Shown here: positions 6,361 through 10,000 of the stretch, in pieces
How the letters are laid out: each line of letters opens with the position of its first letter
How positions within the stretch are numbered: position 1 is the first letter of the stretch
DNA from: Kiritimatiellota bacterium
Lineage (GTDB): Bacteria; Verrucomicrobiota; Kiritimatiellia; JAAZAB01
Length of the DNA stretch: 10,000 nucleotides
Direction: 5' to 3'
Assembly: GCA_008636095.1 (NCBI GenBank)
Contig: VSJD01000031.1
Coordinates: 1-10,000, forward strand
Made by a program: the position numbers and the translations under genes
The notes under the pieces: generated by a model
Databases searched by the model: none
The model's input: the letters and a program-made list of their open reading frames with translations, nothing else
What the model was told of the DNA's origin: nothing

Positions 6361-6458
6361 TCGCATTAGTTTGCCGCAACTGCGAGGCGCGAAGGGTGCC
6401 GCTGTATAAGCATACTGCAAGCCCTTTGCAACGAAGCAGATGCGGTAAAATCATGCGA
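6361..6458. repeat. 98-nt imperfect palindrome
   Basis: The element is symmetric about 6409/6410. The outer 18 bases of the left arm (6361-6378) match the reverse complement of 6441-6458 at 15 of 18 positions. Further in, CTGC pairs with GCAG, and GAAGGG pairs approximately with CCCTTTGC with a small offset. The centre is GTAT-AAGC-ATAC (6404-6415), bounded by matching GC/GC. It would fold into a long stem as RNA or extrude as a cruciform. Confidence 0.65.
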
Positions 6459-6503
6459 CCGTCTTCTCTGGCGAACATTCGCATTACTGCATTTTGTCTT
6501 CAT

Positions 6504-6546
6504 AACCCATTGGGTTTCCGCCTGGGCGGATCCGCATTGGCGGAAA
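6504..6546. repeat. overlapping palindromes around GCGGATCCGC
   Basis: AACCCA-T-TGGGTT (6504-6516) overlaps the left arm of a second inverted repeat, TTTCCGCC (6515-6522) with GGCGGAAA (6539-6546). Inside that lies the perfect palindrome GCGGATCCGC (6526-6535). The arms can form alternative stems. A-rich sequence, not T-rich, follows on the plus strand, so a plus-strand intrinsic terminator is unlikely. Confidence 0.55.
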
Positions 6547-6711
6547 AACAAAAAATGGCGCAAAAAATAATTTGCACACCGTCTTTATTGAAAAAAATCA
6601 CTGTACCGCTGATGTTCGTGCAAAATTAAGGTCTTATGAACTGTGGTTTCCCAAGAATGCTCGCATCATATCGGGGTTCGGCCAAGAAGCGTGCGGTACG
6701 CTGACGCAGAT

Positions 6712-8073
6712 TCATGCGGACTTCAGGCCGGCAAAGGCCTTGATCAGCGCGTCGCTCAATTCGTTGACGGTATTCCAGCGTTGATTGGGATCCAGAGCCA
6801 GCGCCTTTGCGAGGACGGAGCGAATGGGTTCAGGTATTTCGGGCGAGACCACCGGACAGTAGGGCGCCAGATCACTGGCGCGGGTGCCATCGGCAGTCGG
6901 CATGTGCCCGGTCAGCAATTCATGCAAGGTGACGGCCAATGAAAAAATATCCGCCCGTTGATCCAGCGTATCCCCCCGAATTTCTTCCGGACTCACATAC
7001 ATCGGCGTGCCGCTAGACAGCTTGTTTTTACGTGTCGGATGCGAAAGGCAGGCCAAACCAAAATCAATGACCTTCAGCACACCATCCCGGGTCAGCATCA
7101 GATTGTCTGGTTTGATGTCGCGATGGAACACATTCCGGCGATGGGCGTAGCCGATGGCATCGGCACAAATGCTGGTTACCTGCATGACCGTGGTCAGCGG
7201 TAGTTTGCCCTGGTCCTCGAGAATGTCGCGGAACGTGCATCCGTCGATATATTCCATGACCATGTAAAACCCACCATCATATTCCTGGAGATTATGCAAA
7301 CGCACGATGTGTTTGTGCGAAAGTTGCATGGCGATGCGCGCTTCATTTCGAAGCGCGGTGATGGCTTCCCCATTCCGAACGAATTGGGGCAAGAGCACTT
7401 TAATCGCCACGGGCATGTCCAGCAAGGTGTCGTGGGCTTCATAGACAACGCCGCTGCCGCCTTCCTGAATCAGCCGCACAATGGTATATCGCCGGTCGAT
7501 CTTGTGCGTGAGTGCCAGCGGATCGGCGGGCGACGGAACGGCGGCGGCCGGGTGAACAACAACAACCGGTCGTAGTTTTTTTATGTGAACAGGATGGGGC
7601 CGACTCGCCGGCGCCGCCGCCGCTTGTTTCGTGACCAGGTTCATTATGGGGGCGGTATGCGCCAGTGTTTTCAGCTGATGCTGATGGCGCATGATTTCGT
7701 CATAGTGTTGGAGACCGTCCTGTATCATCTGGATTAGATCGGAGGATTTGAACGGCTTTGCCAGATATTTCCAGATACCCCCCTTGTTAATGGCTTCGAT
7801 AACGCTTTCCTTGCCGGCGCGAGCCGTGAAAAGAATGGAGACGATATTGGGGTTGCTTTTCCGGGCGAGGGACAGCACGACATTGCCGTCGAATTCGGGC
7901 ATTTCCATGTCGCATAACAGCAGGGCAATGTGTTCCTTGAATAAAATATGGATGGCTTCACTGGGCGAACAGGTGGAAATAATATCCGCCGGCACCGTGG
8001 CGGAAATCAGTTTGGCCACCGCCGCTACCAGGTCCGGTTCGTCATCCACAACGAGAATTTTATAGCGTTCCAT
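6712..8073 (-). CDS. response-regulator receiver domain fused to a Hanks-type Ser/Thr protein kinase
   Basis: This is a soluble 453-residue protein. Residues 5-120 form a CheY-like receiver: acidic pair D10-D11, phospho-acceptor D55 (LLCDMEMP), T83 and K106 (YLAKPF). A Pro/Ala-rich linker (about 150-185) leads to the kinase at about 195-447. The kinase has VAIK lysine K225, alpha-C glutamate E244, catalytic loop HRDIKPDN (317-324), DFG 337-339, SPEE (361-364) and DIFSLAVTLHELLTG. All catalytic residues are present. The P-loop reads IQEGGSGVVY, with Gln where IGEGGMGVVY-type loops have the first glycine. No membrane segment, PASTA or other sensor domain follows. A histidine kinase elsewhere may phosphorylate D55 to control kinase output; this is inference. 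I chose the ATG at 8071-8073, preceded by GGGGTGG, because it directly begins the receiver fold; a start at 8148 adds 25 unrelated residues. Confidence 0.92.
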   Translation of the reverse strand: MERYKILVVDDEPDLVAAVAKLISATVPADIISTCSPSEAIHILFKEHIALLLCDMEMPEFDGNVVLSLARKSNPNIVSILFTARAGKESVIEAINKGGIWKYLAKPFKSSDLIQMIQDGLQHYDEIMRHQHQLKTLAHTAPIMNLVTKQAAAAPASRPHPVHIKKLRPVVVVHPAAAVPSPADPLALTHKIDRRYTIVRLIQEGGSGVVYEAHDTLLDMPVAIKVLLPQFVRNGEAITALRNEARIAMQLSHKHIVRLHNLQEYDGGFYMVMEYIDGCTFRDILEDQGKLPLTTVMQVTSICADAIGYAHRRNVFHRDIKPDNLMLTRDGVLKVIDFGLACLSHPTRKNKLSSGTPMYVSPEEIRGDTLDQRADIFSLAVTLHELLTGHMPTADGTRASDLAPYCPVVSPEIPEPIRSVLAKALALDPNQRWNTVNELSDALIKAFAGLKSA

Positions 8074-8410
8074 CAGCCACCCCGCATTTATTTGTCTGTG
8101 ACTCCTTAAACGCGGCCAATCAATAATTGAATGTGGCCGGAAAAACAATAAGATGCCATCAACAAACTGAAAACGTTTCTTTTATCGACGCGGCGCTATT
8201 GAAATCGCTTTCCGGGTAGCATGGATACCGGCCTATCGAAACCGACCTGATGAAGATTTTTCATAACGGGAATGTGTCAAAAGGTGGCCGGGATGTCAAG
8301 TTTGAAGGATCAAACAATATGGATTTCCGGTTTGATCTTCTGCCGGTGTTGCTATATGCTCAGCGAAACGGATCCATGGTGTTATTGCACCCCAGAAAGG
8401 GGAAGTGGGA
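8074..8410. promoter_or_regulatory. 337-nt divergent intergenic region with operator-like inverted repeat
   Basis: The divergent starts of the kinase and the small membrane gene share this spacer. GATCAAAC (8308-8315) and GTTTGATC (8330-8337) form a perfect 8-bp inverted repeat with a 14-nt spacer, extendable by a G-T and an A-T pair. It lies about 75 nt before the plus-strand gene. TTGATC with TATATG 15 nt later (8332-8358) is a weak plus-strand promoter candidate overlapping one arm. I see no other gene. Confidence 0.45.
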
Positions 8411-8773
8411 ATGATCGGTGCCTTGGGCGCGACTACGTTCGTTCTTTACTCTGCAGTGGCTGTGCTGTTGGTTTGGAAATACCGTGGGACGAGGGATGCT
8501 GGTTTTCTCTGGCTTGGTCTGCCGCTGGTGCTGTTGCCTCTTGTGGCTCTGCCACTCGCCCTCTGGCTTCAGGCGGGCGTAGACCGGTTAGCGCTTGGAC
8601 AGCAGGTCAGCACCTTTCCTTTCACCCTTGTCGAGCAGGGCCGTCTCACGATGGGCGGTCTTCTCACTCTGCTGAACTTGATGGAGCACGTGGTCTGGGG
8701 CATTCTCTCCCTGGTTGCCGTACTGGCCTTAAACGGCAGTAGGAAAGCCCCAGACGGAGAGAACATGCCCTAA
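8411..8773 (+). CDS. small membrane protein of unknown function (3 predicted TM helices)
   Basis: I do not recognise this 120-residue protein. Hydrophobic segments lie at about residues 4-23, 31-53 and 83-108. Short charged turns (KYRGTRD) and a polar stretch (about 56-80, with VEQGR) separate them, and the tail is polar (RKAPDGENMP). A His-containing motif, NLMEHVVWG, begins near residue 89 in the last helix. The start is ATG 8411, preceded by AGGGGAAG at a workable distance; a GTG two codons upstream is possible. CCCC (8390-8393) could pair with the GGGG of the ribosome binding site and partly mask it. The gene stands alone, with 129 nt before the next plus-strand gene and a hairpin starting 2 nt after its stop. 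By eye, base composition is closer to the AT side than the genes to the left. Confidence 0.65.
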   Translation: MIGALGATTFVLYSAVAVLLVWKYRGTRDAGFLWLGLPLVLLPLVALPLALWLQAGVDRLALGQQVSTFPFTLVEQGRLTMGGLLTLLNLMEHVVWGILSLVAVLALNGSRKAPDGENMP

Positions 8774-8811
8774 GTCGGCGCAGTTGGATTTGGCGCCGGC
8801 GGTTGTTGGGC
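8767..8811 (+). repeat. post-stop hairpin with weak attC-like ends
   Basis: CGGCGC (8776-8781) and GCGCCG (8793-8798) form a perfect 6-bp stem with an 11-nt loop. Outside it, GCCC(T)AA (8767-8773, containing the TAA stop) can pair with TTGGGC (8806-8811) with one bulged T. GTTGGGC at 8805-8811 fits the integron core GTTRRRY exactly, but the left side does not fit RYYYAAC and the total of 45 nt is short for attC. It may simply be a hairpin or terminator without a T-run. Confidence 0.3.
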
Positions 8812-8902
8812 GTCATGTTGAGGTCACCGTTGTATGCGCGCGGCACACTGGATAAAACGCTATTCGTTCGGTGGATGACCATGATCAGGAAAGCAAGGCA
8901 AA

Positions 8903-9379
8903 ATGACTAAGAAGAAGCTGGCCGTGATGATAGAGTGGCTTCGGCCTGCAGGCTTCGTGCTCGTCTTTTATTTCGCCAATTATTTCAGCAATGATGCAAT
9001 ATCACGGTTCCATATTCTGGGACCATTCCTGGTTATGCTCATGTCAGGTACGGTGGCCTTTGAATCTCTGATATTAGGAGAAGTGGCCTCCGAGAAAATT
9101 GGCTATAAACCCAATCGCGCCTATCAAATTCAATCTGGTCTGGCCAATGCGGCCACAGCCATCACGGCCTTGCTTGTTTATACGCTGCATTGGGGGCGAT
9201 ATGCGGATGCCACGATTGTCATGGCGATGTTGTTGTTTTTTATTTTTTCGGCTGTAAATCATGTCGCCACGGCCATTATGGAGCGGAACATGAAACCTGT
9301 CAATTTGCTGCGTCCAGTCATGGCGTTGCTATTGATTGGCTTCCTGCTGCCCCCCATGATCAAAGCGCTAACTCAGTAA
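8903..9379 (+). CDS. hypothetical integral membrane protein (about 5 TM helices)
   Basis: This 158-residue protein has a basic start (MTKKK) and hydrophobic segments at about 12-28, 38-59, 77-96, 104-125 and 135-154. Polar positions within the helices include E54, N82 and N119-H120. The segments 'YQIQSGLANAATAI', 'VNHVATAIMERNMKPVNL' and 'LLLIGFLLPP' recall small four- to five-helix DUF6790-type proteins, but this is a weak impression from memory. AAGG lies 4 nt, and AGGA about 10 nt, before the ATG. It follows the previous small membrane gene by 129 nt on the same strand. No enzyme motif or lipobox is visible. A hairpin (TTCGCA 9383-9388 with TGCGAA 9398-9403) begins 4 nt after its stop. Confidence 0.72.
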   Translation: MTKKKLAVMIEWLRPAGFVLVFYFANYFSNDAISRFHILGPFLVMLMSGTVAFESLILGEVASEKIGYKPNRAYQIQSGLANAATAITALLVYTLHWGRYADATIVMAMLLFFIFSAVNHVATAIMERNMKPVNLLRPVMALLLIGFLLPPMIKALTQ

Positions 9380-9773
9380 AACTTCGCACAGCATGTATGC
9401 GAACAGAACCCCAATCGGGTCGCGGGGAGTGATTGGATCCCCGCTGCCACACTACTGATCATGTACCCCATAAGTATTATTTCCGTCGGCATGGTTGCCA
9501 CTTCTGGCTCCCATCGCGTCCGGCCGATATCTTGCACCCCCGGCCAGGCGATCGTTCGTTTACGCCGTCATAAACCACGGGCTACGGTACAACTGTGGCG
9601 CATACGTTGCGCGGCTATCAATTTCCCGCCAATTCGGGCTGGCAGATTCCGCTTTCGCTTGTCCTGATGAAGGTGTAGATTTTCCAAAACGATGACATTC
9701 ATCACGGCGTCCCGGCACAGACAGGAAACCTTGTCGAACATAGAAGACCACAAACAAAAGAAAGGATAACCCG
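9380..9773. other. 394-nt spacer with post-stop hairpins, no supported gene
   Basis: The first 65 nt hold the hairpin at 9383-9403 and two competing dyads: CCAATC (9411-9416) with GATTGG (9431-9436), and GCGGGG (9422-9427) with CCCCGC (9439-9444). None is followed by a T-run. From 9445 to 9773 I see only short frames without family features. The promoter of the ankyrin lipoprotein gene should be here but no convincing -35/-10 pair stands out. Confidence 0.5.
9762..9766 (+). promoter_or_regulatory. Shine-Dalgarno AAGGA for the ankyrin lipoprotein
   Basis: AAAGGA ends 7 nt before ATG 9774. It fixes the start at this ATG, which also gives a complete signal sequence; the next in-frame ATGs (residues 10 and 12) would remove the basic N-terminus. 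Confidence 0.75.
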
Positions 9774-10000
9774 ATGGAGAAAATTGCAAGAATTGCATTC
9801 ATGCTTATGTGTCTGCTTGTGGTGTTCGCAATAGGGTGCGCGACCATACACTCTGCCGCAGGCAATGGAAATCTTGCCGCCGTAAAGCAATATTTACAAG
9901 ACGGCGCAGACGTGAACGCAAGGGCCAAGGACGGCTGGACGCCGCTGATGTTTGCTGCGAGAGATGGACATCTGGATGTGGTCAAGTACCTTGTGGATAA
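9774..10000 (+). CDS. probable lipoprotein with ankyrin repeats, N-terminal part (cut by window edge)
   Basis: The 75 visible codons encode a short basic start (MEKIAR), a hydrophobic stretch to residue 21 and FAIGC with C22 as the likely lipidated cysteine. The lipobox is imperfect: Ala rather than Leu at -3. Residues 28-52 (AAGNGNLAAVKQYLQDGADVN onward) form an ankyrin repeat, and 53-75 (DGWTPLMFAARDGHLDVVKYLV) start a second with the classic TPL and AA-x-x-GH motifs. Ankyrin repeats bind proteins; a membrane-anchored, probably periplasmic partner-binding role is inferred. A good Shine-Dalgarno, AAGGA (9762-9766), lies 7 nt before the ATG. The gene continues past the edge, so repeat number and any further domain are unknown. 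No same-strand gene is close upstream, so it probably has its own promoter. Confidence 0.82.
   Translation, partial: MEKIARIAFMLMCLLVVFAIGCATIHSAAGNGNLAAVKQYLQDGADVNARAKDGWTPLMFAARDGHLDVVKYLVD

Larger units (their letters stand above)
6308..6711. other. 404-nt convergent spacer rich in palindromes
   Basis: No gene is supported here. It holds a perfect palindrome GGGGCGCCCC (6319-6328), a 98-nt near-palindrome (6361-6458), a small hairpin GCGAA-CA-TTCGC (6471-6482) and nested palindromes at 6504-6546. Distant arms TTTGCAC (6571-6577) and GTGCAAA (6618-6624) also pair. Both flanking genes end here, so terminators are expected, but no stem followed by a T-run is clear on either strand. Confidence 0.6.

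Noticed and set aside
5664..6711. ssrA (tmRNA) gene next to smpB
   Set aside because: Neither spacer shows the paired ends, the TTCGA...CCA 3' terminus or a tag-peptide reading frame.
9495..9695. 66-codon plus-strand frame between the membrane gene and the lipoprotein
   Set aside because: It has no ATG-plus-ribosome-binding-site start, no hydrophobic or domain pattern, and overlaps other short frames of equal quality.

Overview
The window looks like chromosome from a moderately GC-rich, Gram-negative-type bacterium. I lean towards the PVC group (Verrucomicrobiota, Kiritimatiellota, Lentisphaerota). The reasons are a DapL-type LL-diaminopimelate aminotransferase, a UroD-superfamily protein that is not HemE, a receiver/Hanks-kinase fusion, and spacers filled with degenerate 7-nt repeats. 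This placement is inference; no rRNA or other strong taxonomic marker is present.

Layout. The left edge (2-430, +) is the C-terminal part of queE (queuosine/7-deazaguanine pathway). Facing it is a minus-strand pair, thiD (2447-1692) followed after 27 nt by a UroD/MtaA-like gene (1664-540), probably one transcript. A repeat-rich 330-nt spacer separates thiD from a small three-helix membrane protein (3128-2778, -). Next comes a plus-strand run: a dapL-like aminotransferase (3332-4555, strong Shine-Dalgarno), a zinc-dependent sorbitol-dehydrogenase-like MDR enzyme (4629-5663) and smpB (5831-6307). A convergent 404-nt spacer with long palindromes separates smpB from a minus-strand gene for a receiver domain fused to a Ser/Thr kinase (8073-6712). 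The right end is more accessory in character: two orphan small membrane proteins (8411-8773 and 8903-9379, +) and the start of a probable lipoprotein with ankyrin repeats (9774 to the edge, +).

The coding genes are mostly housekeeping (tRNA modification, thiamine, diaminopimelate/peptidoglycan, trans-translation), with one signalling protein. I see no complete new defence or mobile system. The most unusual content is between the genes. There are tracts of 7-nt units in three spacers, one running nine units in register up to the dehydrogenase start codon. Two opposed tracts form a long imperfect inverted repeat around two abutting perfect palindromes. A 98-nt near-palindrome lies between smpB and the kinase. 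The right-hand small genes carry hairpins just after their stop codons, one weakly resembling an integron attC site.
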